NCBI RefSeq assembly: GCF_004135975.1
Contig: NZ_CP026538.1
Coordinates: 2,852,001-2,916,000, forward strand
Direction: 5' to 3'
DNA from: Solidesulfovibrio carbinolicus
GTDB taxonomy: Bacteria; Desulfobacterota; Desulfovibrionia; Desulfovibrionales; Desulfovibrionaceae
Length of the DNA stretch: 64,000 bases
Program-made: the position numbers and the translations under genes
Shown: positions 37,949 through 46,881 of the stretch, piece by piece
Layout: every line of letters begins with the position of its first letter
Position numbering within the stretch: the stretch's first letter is position 1
The notes under the pieces: generated by a model
What the model was told of the DNA's origin: nothing
Databases searched by the model: none
Seen by the model: the letters and a program-made list of their open reading frames with translations, nothing else

Positions 37949-38935
37949 TCAGCCTCCGATGCCCTTGATGATGACCACCAGCGCCAGATCGATGATCGCC
38001 AGCGGCGTGAGCCACTTCCAGCTCAGATTGAGCAGCTGGTCGAAACGCACGCGGGGATAGGTCCAGCGCATCCAGATCATGAGCAGCAAAATGGCGTAGA
38101 CCTTGACCAGAAACCACAGGATGCCGGACATAAAGGGTCCCTGCCAGCCGCCGAGGAACAGCGCGGCGGCCACACCGGAAACCACGATCATGTTGGCGTA
38201 TTCCGCCAGGAAAAACAGGCCAAAGCCCATGCCGGAATATTCCGTGTGGAAGCCGGCCGTCAGCTCGGATTCGGCCTCGGGCAAATCGAAGGGGGCGCGG
38301 TTGGTCTCGGCCACGGCGCAGACCAGGAAGATGAAAAAGGCCAACGGGTTCTGCACGCCGTACCACTGCCAGGGCCAGCCGCCCTGCTTGCCCGTGATCT
38401 CGTAGAGATCCAGCGACCCGGCGGTGATGGCGACAGACATGACGGCCAGCAGCAGCGGCACTTCGTAGGCCACGGACTGGGCCACGGCCCGGGCCGCGCC
38501 AAGAAGGCCCCATTTGTTGTTGGAACCCCACCCGGCCAGGATCAGCGACAGCACGCCCAGGCCCGAGAAGGCCAGAATCAGCACCAGGCCGATGTTCAGG
38601 CGCATGGGCGCGAGGTCGGGGTCAAAGGGCAGCGGCAAAAAGCACACCGTCACCGGGGCGAAAGCCAGAAGCGGCGCGGCCCAGTAGAGGTACTTGTCCG
38701 CGCCGGCCGGCATGGCCAGCTGCTTGCCCACCAGTTTGACCGCGTCCACGATGGGCTGGAGCAGGCCATAGGGGCCGACATGCAGGGGGCCGGGCCGCAA
38801 CTGCACATGGCCGGCCACCTTGCGCTCCACCCAGACGAGGACGAGGCCGTTTAAGCCCACGAAGGCGAACACGCACAACAGCCCGACGACGAGACGCGTC
38901 AGGGGATGGTCGAAGCTCAAAAGGTCGGGGCTCAT
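37949..38935 (-). CDS. nuoH: NuoH-type membrane subunit
   Basis: 328 residues, eight membrane helices. Conserved stretches are ERKVAGHVQLRPGPLHVGPYGLLQPIVDAVKL near the N-terminus, the acidic loop NRAPFDLPEAESELTAGFHTEYSGMGFG and RWTYPRVRFDQLL near the end. NuoH forms the quinone tunnel with NuoB and NuoD and starts the proton path. The start overlaps the nuoD stop (ATGA). Confidence 0.95.
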   Translation of the reverse strand: MSPDLLSFDHPLTRLVVGLLCVFAFVGLNGLVLVWVERKVAGHVQLRPGPLHVGPYGLLQPIVDAVKLVGKQLAMPAGADKYLYWAAPLLAFAPVTVCFLPLPFDPDLAPMRLNIGLVLILAFSGLGVLSLILAGWGSNNKWGLLGAARAVAQSVAYEVPLLLAVMSVAITAGSLDLYEITGKQGGWPWQWYGVQNPLAFFIFLVCAVAETNRAPFDLPEAESELTAGFHTEYSGMGFGLFFLAEYANMIVVSGVAAALFLGGWQGPFMSGILWFLVKVYAILLLMIWMRWTYPRVRFDQLLNLSWKWLTPLAIIDLALVVIIKGIGG

Positions 38936-40089
38936 CGGTCAATCTCCGGGATGACGAGGTCCAGGCTGCCCAGGATGGACACGGCATCGGCCAGAAGGGT
39001 TCCCCTGGCCAGCTCGCAGAAGACGCTCAGATTGGAGAAGCCCGGGGCGCGCAGCTTCACGCGGTACGGCTTGGGGCCGCCGTCGGAGCGCACATGGACG
39101 AGAATCTTGCCGCGCGCGCCTTCCACGGCGTAGCAGGCCTCGCCCTTGGGGGGCTTCAAGGTCTTGGGGGCCTTGGCCGAACAGGGGCCGTCGGGCAAGT
39201 TGGAAACGGCTTGGTCGATGATGTCGCAGCTCGTTTCCAGTTCGTCCATGCGCACCATGTACCGGGCCATGGCGTCACCCTCTTTGTAGGCCGGGATGCG
39301 GAAGTCGAACTTGCCGTAGACGCTGTAGGGTTCGGCCCGGCGGGTGTCCACGGGCGCGCCCGAACCCCGGATGACCGGTCCCGTGGCCCCGTAGCGGCGG
39401 GCCAGATCCACGTCCATCTCGCCGATGCCTTCGCAGCGGCCGCGCAGGATCACGTTGTCCGTGACCAGATCGCGGTACATGGGCAGCCGCGAGCGCAGAT
39501 GCTTGGTAAAGGCCAGGCAGCGCGGCGCGAAGTCGTCCGGCACGTCGTTATAGACGCCGCCGAAGGTGAAGTAGGAATAGGTCAGGCGCGAGCCGGTGAC
39601 GGCTTGCAAGATGTCCAGGAGGATTTCCCGGTCGTCGAAGGCGTACATGATGGGGGTGAATGCCCCCAGGTCGAGGAGATAGGCCCCCCACCAGAGCAGG
39701 TGGGAGCTGATGCGGTTGAGTTCGGTGACGGCCACGCGGATATGCTCGCCGCGCTCGGGCACCTCGATGCCGGCCAGACGTTCCACGGCCCCGGCATAGG
39801 CCCAGTTCCAGGCCATGGCGTGGAGGTAGTCCACCCGGCCCATGTTGGGCATGAACTGGAAGTAGGTCTTTTGTTCGGCCATCCACTCGTGCATCCGGTG
39901 GATGTAGCCGAGCACGGGTTCGGCCCGCACGATGTACTCGCCGTCGAGTTCGAGCAGGATGCGCAGCACGCCGTGGGTGGACGGGTGCTGGGGTCCCATG
40001 CTCAAAATGAGCTTGTCTTCGGTGGGACCCGGCTCGAAGCGCACCGACGAGGGGTCGCGCGGCAGTTGGGCGGTGTCAAAAGCTTGCAT
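38932..40089 (-). CDS. nuoD: NuoD-type 49-kDa quinone-site subunit
   Basis: 385 residues, RBS GGAGG before the ATG at 40089. Landmarks: LSMGPQHPSTHGVLRILLELDGE, GYIHRMHEWMAEQKTYFQ, GRVDYLHAMAWNWAYA with the quinone-site Tyr position, and the C-terminal EIDR ending. It forms the quinone-reducing site with NuoB in the peripheral arm. nuoC and nuoD are separate genes here. Confidence 0.95.
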   Translation of the reverse strand: MQAFDTAQLPRDPSSVRFEPGPTEDKLILSMGPQHPSTHGVLRILLELDGEYIVRAEPVLGYIHRMHEWMAEQKTYFQFMPNMGRVDYLHAMAWNWAYAGAVERLAGIEVPERGEHIRVAVTELNRISSHLLWWGAYLLDLGAFTPIMYAFDDREILLDILQAVTGSRLTYSYFTFGGVYNDVPDDFAPRCLAFTKHLRSRLPMYRDLVTDNVILRGRCEGIGEMDVDLARRYGATGPVIRGSGAPVDTRRAEPYSVYGKFDFRIPAYKEGDAMARYMVRMDELETSCDIIDQAVSNLPDGPCSAKAPKTLKPPKGEACYAVEGARGKILVHVRSDGGPKPYRVKLRAPGFSNLSVFCELARGTLLADAVSILGSLDLVIPEIDR

Positions 40090-40103
40090 GCATCCTCCGC
40101 GCC

Positions 40104-40652
40104 TTAGGCGTCTTCGGTCTTGGCCGTTTTAACGGCCTTGACGGCGGCGGGTTTGGGCTTTTCCGCCTCGGGTTCGGCCAGGCCGCAGTCCACGAGGTAG
40201 CCAAGGGGCATGAGGTCGGCCAGGGACTTGCGGGCCTTGTCGGCTTTAATGAGCGGATGTCCCTCGAAGTCCTCGGGCAACAGCAGATAGTGCAGGTTGG
40301 GGTGGCCCTCGAAGCGGATGCCGTAGAAATCGAAGCATTCGCGCTCGTGCCAGTCCGCGCCCGGGTAGACCGTGCTGATGGTCGGCAGGCTCGGGGCGTC
40401 GTGGGGGATCATGGCCCGCACCACGAGGCGGTTGGCCCCGTCCAGCAGGCTTAGGTGGTAGGTGATCTCAAAGCCGTCCTGGAGATCGGAAGCCATGACG
40501 TCTTCGAGCAGATAGCCTTCGGCGTCGAGGACTTCCATGGCTGCTACCACCTTGGCGGCCTCCACGGTGACGGACAAGCTCATGCCGGTTTTGGCATGGT
40601 CCATGGGCGCGGAACACACCGGCCCCATCTTGGCGACAAAGGCCGGGATCAT
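40104..40652 (-). CDS. nuoC: NuoC-type 30-kDa subunit
   Basis: 182 residues from the ATG at 40652, which overlaps the nuoB stop as ATGA and has GGGAGG six bases upstream; an in-frame ATG at 40679 is less likely. The signature [35 protein letters not shown] is conserved (about residues 110-145). The C-terminus is a Lys/Ala/Pro tail. It is a structural part of the peripheral arm beside NuoD. Confidence 0.93.
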   Translation of the reverse strand: MIPAFVAKMGPVCSAPMDHAKTGMSLSVTVEAAKVVAAMEVLDAEGYLLEDVMASDLQDGFEITYHLSLLDGANRLVVRAMIPHDAPSLPTISTVYPGADWHERECFDFYGIRFEGHPNLHYLLLPEDFEGHPLIKADKARKSLADLMPLGYLVDCGLAEPEAEKPKPAAVKAVKTAKTEDA

Positions 40653-41179
40653 GACTGGCCTCCCTGGGGAACCTGCCACCAGCGCCGTCCGGTCATCTTC
40701 TCCTGGATGGCGAAAAGGCCTTCCAGCAGCGCTTCGGGACGGGGCGGACAGCCGGGCACGTAGACGTCGACCGGGATGAGCGTGTCCACGCCCTGGACGA
40801 TGTTGTACTGGTTTTCGATGTTGAACGGGCCGCCGGAGATGGCGCAGTTGCCCAGGGCCATGACGTAGCGCGGGGCCGGCATCTGCTCGTAGAGCCGCAC
40901 CACGGCCGGGGCCATCTTCTTGTTGACCGTGCCGGCCACGATCATGAGGTCGGACTGGCGCGGCGAGGGCCGGAACACTTCGGCGCCGTAGCGGGCGATG
41001 TCGAAGCGCGCCATGCCCACGGCCATCATTTCAATGGCGCAGCAGGCCAGGCCAAAGGTCATGGGCCAGATGGACATGGCCCGGCACACGTCCACCAGCT
41101 TCTGGACCGCCGGCTGGGCGATCAGGGCCGGGTCGACCGTATTTACGGCCGGGGCGAGACTTGGATTTTGCGGGGCCAT
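40649..41179 (-). CDS. nuoB: NuoB-type subunit carrying cluster N2
   Basis: 176 residues. The four N2 ligands are visible: the CC pair in [13 protein letters not shown] in [11 protein letters not shown] and C in [15 protein letters not shown]2 passes electrons to quinone. The gene overlaps the nuoA end by 37 nt and nuoC by 4 nt. Confidence 0.96.
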   Translation of the reverse strand: MAPQNPSLAPAVNTVDPALIAQPAVQKLVDVCRAMSIWPMTFGLACCAIEMMAVGMARFDIARYGAEVFRPSPRQSDLMIVAGTVNKKMAPAVVRLYEQMPAPRYVMALGNCAISGGPFNIENQYNIVQGVDTLIPVDVYVPGCPPRPEALLEGLFAIQEKMTGRRWWQVPQGGQS

Positions 41180-41535
41180 GTGAACACTCCCTTGCGCATG
41201 AAGTAGACGACGGCGGCGGCCAGCACAGCCAGAAACACCAACAGTTTAAACGTCGTGGCCAGTCCCTGGGGCGAGGCGTAGGCCGCCGCCACCGGGAAGA
41301 GGTAGAGGATGTCCACCTCGAAGGCCAAGAAGATCAGGGCGTAGAAGTAGTAGTTGATGCCGAATTTGATCCAGGAGTTGCCGTGGGTGGGCACGCCGCA
41401 CTCGTAGGATTCGCCCATGGCCCCGCCATGCGCCTTGGGGGCGATGAGCAGGGAGCCGACCAGCGGGCCTGCGGCAAAGAGGATGCCGCCCAGGAAAAAG
41501 AGCAGTATCGCCGCTTGCAGCCAAGTGAAAACCAT
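41143..41535 (-). CDS. nuoA: NuoA-type membrane subunit
   Basis: 130 residues, three membrane helices. The conserved loop [39 protein letters not shown] spans residues about 43-80. The C-terminus runs 37 nt into nuoB, longer than usual. It is a small membrane subunit at the junction of the two arms. Confidence 0.94.
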   Translation of the reverse strand: MVFTWLQAAILLFFLGGILFAAGPLVGSLLIAPKAHGGAMGESYECGVPTHGNSWIKFGINYYFYALIFLAFEVDILYLFPVAAAYASPQGLATTFKLLVFLAVLAAAVVYFMRKGVFTWPRKIQVSPRP

Positions 41536-41594
41536 GCGTCCTCTCCTCCTTTCGAAGTTGCGGTAACCGTGTCTCTAGGCGTTGGGACGCACGG

Positions 41595-42998
41595 TTACGG
41601 ATGCAGCTGCCCGGCCGCCTGGGCGGCCAAGTCGTACATGGGCGCGGGCAGGATGCCGAGCAGCAGCACCAGCACGGCCAAGGCCCCGCCAAAGATCAGG
41701 TAGCCGCGCGGCCAGACAATGGCCGGCGCGTCGGATTCACCGGTGTAGGCATGGCGCACCATGCTCAGGTAGTAGTAGATGGAGATGGCCGTATTGAGCA
41801 CGGCCACGATGACCAGCCAGTGGTAGCCCTGGTCCCAGGCGGCCGAGAGCAAAAACAGCTTGCCGGCGAAACCGGCGGTGGGCGGCAGCCCCACCAGGGA
41901 GAAGGCGGCCACGGCCAGGATCATGGCCAGGGCCGGGGCGCGCTTGTACAGGCCGTCGAGGTCGTCGAGACTGGGGTTCTCGTCGTTTTTGGCGATGGCG
42001 CACACGACGTAGAAGGCGGCCAGGTTCATGAGGATGTAGGCCAGGCTGTAGAAGGCGGCGGCCGACATGCCGGCGGCCGAGCCGGCGGCAAGGCCGAGCA
42101 TCACGTAGCCGGCGTGGGCCACCGAGGAGAAACCGAGCAAGCGCTTCAGGTCGCGCTGGACCAGGGCGGCCAGGTTGCCGGCGGTCATGGACACCGCGCC
42201 GAGGATGGCCAGGATGGTGGTGACCTCAAGATGCGGGGCCACGAAGGCGGCCAGCCGCATCAGCACCACCACGGCCCCGAGCTTGGGGATGGTGGCCACG
42301 TAGGCGGCGGTTTCGTTTTTCGCGCCCTGATAGACGTCCGGGCACCAGAAGTGGAACGGGAACAGGGCCAGCTTGTAGAAGAAGCCGGCCAGGAAGAGTG
42401 TTAAGCCAATAACGGCCATGGGCGCGTCGGCAAAGCTCCAGGACGTGGCGGCCAGACCCGACAGATAGGTCGTGTGCTTGGCCGCGATGATGTAGGACAG
42501 GCCGAAAAGCGCCAGGGCGGTCACGGCCGCGCCAAACAGGATGTACTTGATGCCGGCCTCGGCCGCCCGACGATCCTGGCCGCGAAGCGGGATCAGGGCA
42601 TAGAGGCTGTAAGAGGACAGCTCCAGGGCCAGATAGAGGGTGATGAGCTCCACGCACGAGGCGAGCAGCATCAGCCCCCAGGCCGACAAGGCCAGGAGCA
42701 TGAAGTAGTCCGGGGTCAGGTCCTTGCCTTCCTTGTTGCCGGCGGCGATGCCCGTCACCACGGCGAACCCGAAGGCGATGAGCAATTTAAAAAACTGCGA
42801 CAGGCCATCGAGCTTGTAGGCGGCGTAGAGGAACTCGCCGCGCTCGCCCAGGGCGAAAAGCGCAGCCAGGACGCCAAGGCCGGCGGCGGCGGGCAGCCAG
42901 GAGGCCACCGACTGCTTCTTGTCGCTGATGCTGGCGACAAAAAGGGCGCACACCAGACCCAAAAGCCACAGTTCGGGCAGAAGCGAGAAGATGCTCAT
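41595..42998 (-). CDS. nuoN: NuoN-type antiporter-like subunit
   Basis: 467 residues, about 14 membrane helices. Typical blocks are CVELITLYLALELSSYSLYALIP (key Glu in helix 5), LFLAGFFYKLALFPFHFWCPDVYQGAKNETAAYVATIPKLGA (Lys helices) and RDLKRLLGFSSVAHAGYVMLG. It starts on the ATGA overlapping nuoM. It is one of four antiporter-like subunits in this operon and is expected to translocate protons. Confidence 0.94.
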   Translation of the reverse strand: MSIFSLLPELWLLGLVCALFVASISDKKQSVASWLPAAAGLGVLAALFALGERGEFLYAAYKLDGLSQFFKLLIAFGFAVVTGIAAGNKEGKDLTPDYFMLLALSAWGLMLLASCVELITLYLALELSSYSLYALIPLRGQDRRAAEAGIKYILFGAAVTALALFGLSYIIAAKHTTYLSGLAATSWSFADAPMAVIGLTLFLAGFFYKLALFPFHFWCPDVYQGAKNETAAYVATIPKLGAVVVLMRLAAFVAPHLEVTTILAILGAVSMTAGNLAALVQRDLKRLLGFSSVAHAGYVMLGLAAGSAAGMSAAAFYSLAYILMNLAAFYVVCAIAKNDENPSLDDLDGLYKRAPALAMILAVAAFSLVGLPPTAGFAGKLFLLSAAWDQGYHWLVIVAVLNTAISIYYYLSMVRHAYTGESDAPAIVWPRGYLIFGGALAVLVLLLGILPAPMYDLAAQAAGQLHP

Positions 42999-44569
42999 GG
43001 ATGCTCCTTGGAGACGGCGTCGGCGGCCTCGGCCACGGCCAGGGGCGCAGCCAGGTTAAACCGCTCGGCCATGGACATGTCCTTGGTCAGTCCCATGGCC
43101 GTGTTCTTGGCCTCCATGACGGACAGCACCCGCGTGATGGAGGGCTCGATGGTTTTGATGCACAGGGCCGGGGCCAGACCGATGTAGAAGACCAGGATGC
43201 CCAAGGGAGCCAGGGCCGCCCATTCGCGCAGCCCCAGGTCGCCCCAGGACGGCTTGTAAGCGGCCGGTTCGCCCCAGGTCACCCGCTGGAGCAGGCGCAG
43301 CATGTAGGCGGCGGCCAGCATGGCCCCGGGCACGGCGGCAAAGCCGATCCAGGGATTGCCCTGGAAGGCCCCGATGAGGACCAGCACCTCGCCCACGAAG
43401 CTGTTGGTGCCGGGGAAGGCCAGGGAGGACAGGGAGAAGACGCCAAACAGGAACATGAAGGCCGGCATGAACTTGCCCAGCCCCTGGTTGTCGGCGATCT
43501 CCCGGCTGTGGCTGCGCTCGTAGAGCAGGCCGATCATCATGAACAGGCCGCCGGTGGTGATGCCGTGGTTGAGCATCTGCAGGATGGCGCCGGACACGCC
43601 CTTGACGCTGAACAGGAAGATGCCGAGCGTCACAAAGCCCATGTGGCCCACCGACGAGTAGGCGATGAGCTTTTTGATGTCCGTCTGCCCCAGCGCAATG
43701 CAGCCGCCGTAGATGATGCCGGCGATGGACACGGCGATGAGCAGCGGCGCGAAGGTCTCGGACGCGGCCGGGGTCAGCGGCAAGCAGAAGCGCAGGAAGC
43801 CGTAGGTGCCCATCTTCAAGAGGATGGCGGCCAGGAGCACGCTGCCGGCGGCCGGGGCCTCGACGTGGGCGGCCGGCAGCCAGGTGTGGAACGGAAACAT
43901 GGGCACCTTGATGGCAAAGGCCAGGGCCATGGCCAGGAAAGCCCAGAACTGGAACTTGAAGGCGTAGCTCTTTTCCATCAGTTCGGGGATGGAGAAGGTG
44001 CCGCCCACCTGCCTAAAGGCCACGATGGCGGCCAGGAGCAAGGTGGAGCCGGCCAGGGTGTAGAGGAAGAACTTGATGGAGGCGTAGCGCCGGCGGGGGC
44101 CGCCCCAGACGGCGATGAGCAGGTACATGGGGACCAGCATGGCCTCCCAGAAGACGTAGAACAGGACAAAGTCCAGCGCTGCGAACACCCCGATGCACGA
44201 GGCGGTCATGAGCAGCAGGCAGACGTGGAACTCGGTTACGCGCTTGGCGATGTAGGTCCAGGACCCGAGCACGCACAAGGGCAGCATGAGCGCCGTCAAG
44301 AGGATCATATAGAGACTTAAGCCGTCCACGCCCAGGTGGTAGGTCATGCCCAGGGCCGGCAGCCAATCGGCCTTTTCCACGAACTGGAAGGCCGCTCCGT
44401 CAGGGACATAACCTAACAGCGGCAAGGACAGCAGACATTCGAGGATGCCGACCGCCAGGGTCGTCACCCGCACCGTCCAGTCGCGGCGCATAAAAAGCAG
44501 CGCCACGGCGGCGATAAGCGGCACGACAATAAGCGCCGTCACCACCGGGAATCCGTTTTGGGTCATCAT
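42995..44569 (-). CDS. nuoM: NuoM-type antiporter-like subunit
   Basis: 524 residues, about 14 membrane helices. FVLFYVFWEAMLVPMYLLIAVWGG carries the key Glu, and FAIKVPMFPFHTWLPAAHVEAPAAGSVLLAAILLKMGTYGFLR with DIKKLIAYSSVGHMGFVTLG is NuoM-like. A C-terminal cytoplasmic tail of about 35 residues follows the last helix. It pumps ions in the distal membrane arm. Confidence 0.95.
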   Translation of the reverse strand: MMTQNGFPVVTALIVVPLIAAVALLFMRRDWTVRVTTLAVGILECLLSLPLLGYVPDGAAFQFVEKADWLPALGMTYHLGVDGLSLYMILLTALMLPLCVLGSWTYIAKRVTEFHVCLLLMTASCIGVFAALDFVLFYVFWEAMLVPMYLLIAVWGGPRRRYASIKFFLYTLAGSTLLLAAIVAFRQVGGTFSIPELMEKSYAFKFQFWAFLAMALAFAIKVPMFPFHTWLPAAHVEAPAAGSVLLAAILLKMGTYGFLRFCLPLTPAASETFAPLLIAVSIAGIIYGGCIALGQTDIKKLIAYSSVGHMGFVTLGIFLFSVKGVSGAILQMLNHGITTGGLFMMIGLLYERSHSREIADNQGLGKFMPAFMFLFGVFSLSSLAFPGTNSFVGEVLVLIGAFQGNPWIGFAAVPGAMLAAAYMLRLLQRVTWGEPAAYKPSWGDLGLREWAALAPLGILVFYIGLAPALCIKTIEPSITRVLSVMEAKNTAMGLTKDMSMAERFNLAAPLAVAEAADAVSKEHP

Positions 44570-44593
44570 GAGTATCGCTCCCTTCCCTGCCCG

Positions 44594-46411
44594 TTACCGC
44601 AGCCACACGGCCACGAACACGACCAGGCCGATGGCCACGGCGGCGGCCAGATAATCCTGCAACCGTCCGGTCTGGCTGCGGGCGACCGTCGCCCCGCCGA
44701 CCTCGCGCACGCCCTTGGCCGAACCGTCCAGGACGCCGTCTATGACCTTGACGTCAAACACGCTGGTGAGAAAACCGGCTTCGATAAGCGCCTTGAGTCC
44801 GATCTTCTCGTAGACGTCGGTCCAGATGTTGTCGATGGCGGCGGCCGGCACGCTGACGAGCTTCACAAACCACCGGCCAATGAGGCGGTAGAGGATGTCG
44901 AAGTCGAGGTTGCGGCTGGCATGGGGCGGAATGATGGCCCGCATCAGATAAAAACCCAGGCCGGTGAAGCCGAGGATCAGACAGGCCTGGAGCACGTGCC
45001 AGGCGGTGTAGGGCTGGTAATCGGTGGGGTACGGCAAGATCCCGTAGAGCAGTTCCGGAAACAGGCCCGTGCCCAGGCACAACAGCGACGAGACGGCCAT
45101 GCCCAGGTACATGTTCCAGGGGATGGGCTTTAATTCCACGGTGCTTTTCGGCTTGGACCAGAAGGCGAAGTACGGGAGCTTGATGCCAACGGAAAGGAAC
45201 GTGCCCACGGCGGCCAGCTCCATGCCCAGGGCCAGCCAGGTGCGATGGGCCTCGGCCGCGCCGGTGATGGTCATGGTCTTGGAGACGAAGCCGTTAAAAA
45301 GCGGCATGCCCGAGATGGAGACCGCGCCGACCATGTAGCAGATCATGACGAGCGGCAGCCGGGAAGCCAGTCCGCCAAGCTCGGTGAGCTTGGCCGTGCC
45401 GGCCGAGTACAGCAGGCAGCCCGCGCCCATAAACAGCAGGCCCTTGTAGAGGATGTGGGCATAGGCGTGGGCGCAGGCCCCGTCGATGGTCATGGCCGTG
45501 CCGATGCCGATGCCGCACACCATGTACCCGACCTGGGAGACGATGTGGTAGGACAGGATGCGCCGGGCGTTGTTCTCGATGGTCGCGTAGAAGACGCCGT
45601 AGAGGCACATGACCACGCCGGCCACGGCCAGGATGTCGAAGCCGGCGTAGGCCCGGGCCAGGACGTAGACGGCGGTCTTGGTGGTAAAGGCGCTCATGAA
45701 GACCGCGCCGGTGACCGTGGCTTCGGGGTAGGCGTCGGGCAGCCAGGCGTGCAGCGGCACGCAGGCGGCGTTGACCAGGAAACCGATGAGGATGATGTAG
45801 TCGTAGTAGCGCGCGGCCTCAGGGGAGACGGCGGTGAAGGCGAAGGTGCCCAGTTCCGCGTAGCGCAGCAGCAGGCCGGCCAGGAGGAACAGGCCGCCGA
45901 AGATGTGGAACAGGAAGTAGCGGAAACCGGCGGCCGTGGCGGCCTGGGTGCCGCGCAGCCAGATGAGGAAGACCGAGCCGATGCTCATGACTTCCCAGAA
46001 GATAAAGAGCGTCACGTAGTCGCCGGCAAACACGCAGCCAAACCCGCCGGCGATGTAGAGGCAGGCGGCCATGTGCTGGCCCCGGTCGGCCACGTGCAGG
46101 GCGTAGATGAAGCCGATCAGCGACTGGATGGCGAAGACGTTGGCGAAAACCAGGGCCAACGTGTCCACCCGGCCCAAGGACAGGGTCTGGCCGAGGTAGT
46201 GCAGGGTGGCCAGTTCGCGCGCGCCGTCGCCGCCAAAGGTCAGGGCCATGACCGAGAAGATGGCCAGCACCGGCGGCGCCAGGAGCAGCCAGCGCCAGGT
46301 CATGTAACGTTCGTTGGACAAAAAGGCCATGACCAGGGCCAGGGCCAAAAAGCCGATGGAGGGATGGAGGAAATGGATCCCCGCGAGCTGATCAAGGCCG
46401 GCCATTGTCAT
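44594..46411 (-). CDS. nuoL: NuoL-type antiporter-like subunit with lateral helix
   Basis: 605 residues. The antiporter core includes DYVTLFIFWEVMSIGSVFLIWLRG, NAACVPLHAWLPDAYPEATVTGAVFMSAFTTKTAVYVLAR and NNARRILSYHIVSQVGYMVCGIG. The C-terminal extension (about residues 500-605) ends with VKVIDGVLDGSAKG and QTGRLQDYLAAAVAIGL, as in the NuoL lateral helix and last TM. It overlaps the small upstream ORF by 20 nt. It sits after, not instead of, an additional MrpD-like subunit. Confidence 0.88.
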   Translation of the reverse strand: MTMAGLDQLAGIHFLHPSIGFLALALVMAFLSNERYMTWRWLLLAPPVLAIFSVMALTFGGDGARELATLHYLGQTLSLGRVDTLALVFANVFAIQSLIGFIYALHVADRGQHMAACLYIAGGFGCVFAGDYVTLFIFWEVMSIGSVFLIWLRGTQAATAAGFRYFLFHIFGGLFLLAGLLLRYAELGTFAFTAVSPEAARYYDYIILIGFLVNAACVPLHAWLPDAYPEATVTGAVFMSAFTTKTAVYVLARAYAGFDILAVAGVVMCLYGVFYATIENNARRILSYHIVSQVGYMVCGIGIGTAMTIDGACAHAYAHILYKGLLFMGAGCLLYSAGTAKLTELGGLASRLPLVMICYMVGAVSISGMPLFNGFVSKTMTITGAAEAHRTWLALGMELAAVGTFLSVGIKLPYFAFWSKPKSTVELKPIPWNMYLGMAVSSLLCLGTGLFPELLYGILPYPTDYQPYTAWHVLQACLILGFTGLGFYLMRAIIPPHASRNLDFDILYRLIGRWFVKLVSVPAAAIDNIWTDVYEKIGLKALIEAGFLTSVFDVKVIDGVLDGSAKGVREVGGATVARSQTGRLQDYLAAAVAIGLVVFVAVWLR

Positions 46412-46658
46412 CCTCCGGACGCGCCAACACGGGGTAGACGATCTTTTTGAGCACGTAGACCATGGCTATGGCCGCGCCCAGGGAAAACACGGCCCAGAAG
46501 CCGGGCAGGCCTTCGCCGGTAAAATGCGGATGATGGGGCGTTATAAAGAGATTCAAGGCCACAAGCACCCCGAGCACTGTAAACAAGGCCTTTTTCCAGG
46601 CGTCCGCCCTGGCCCTGGCCGCTTCGAGCCAGCTCCCCAGCAGTTGCGGTTCCCGCAT
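46392..46658 (-). CDS. Small two-helix membrane protein inside the nuo operon
   Basis: 88 residues with the RBS GGGAGG before the ATG. An amphipathic N-terminus is followed by two membrane helices (about residues 23-40, ALFTVLGVLVALNLFI, and 55-74, FWAVFSLGAAIAMVYVLKKI). A short TPHHPHF loop rich in His lies between them. I do not recognise a named family. Its position between the MrpD-like gene and nuoL, and its 20-nt overlap with nuoL, make it a likely accessory subunit. A 223-nt spacer, unusual for this operon, separates it from the MrpD-like gene. Confidence 0.75.
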   Translation of the reverse strand: MREPQLLGSWLEAARARADAWKKALFTVLGVLVALNLFITPHHPHFTGEGLPGFWAVFSLGAAIAMVYVLKKIVYPVLARPEDDNGRP

Positions 46659-46881
46659 GACGTCCTCCCTTGCTTTCCAAACGGCGCGTTCCCCGCGCCG
46701 GCAACTTTCGTTTTACGCGACCCCGGCTTTTCTGCCTGAGGTCTCCAACCGCCCAACTTCTCCCGGACGGCCGGTCATGGCCACGACTCCCCTGCTCTCG
46801 CGCCGCGCGTCCGCCCGTTTCGGGCTTCCTGCCTCGGCGCCTGGCCTGCGCGATACGGGCGTATTGCGCGGCGGGGCTTGC

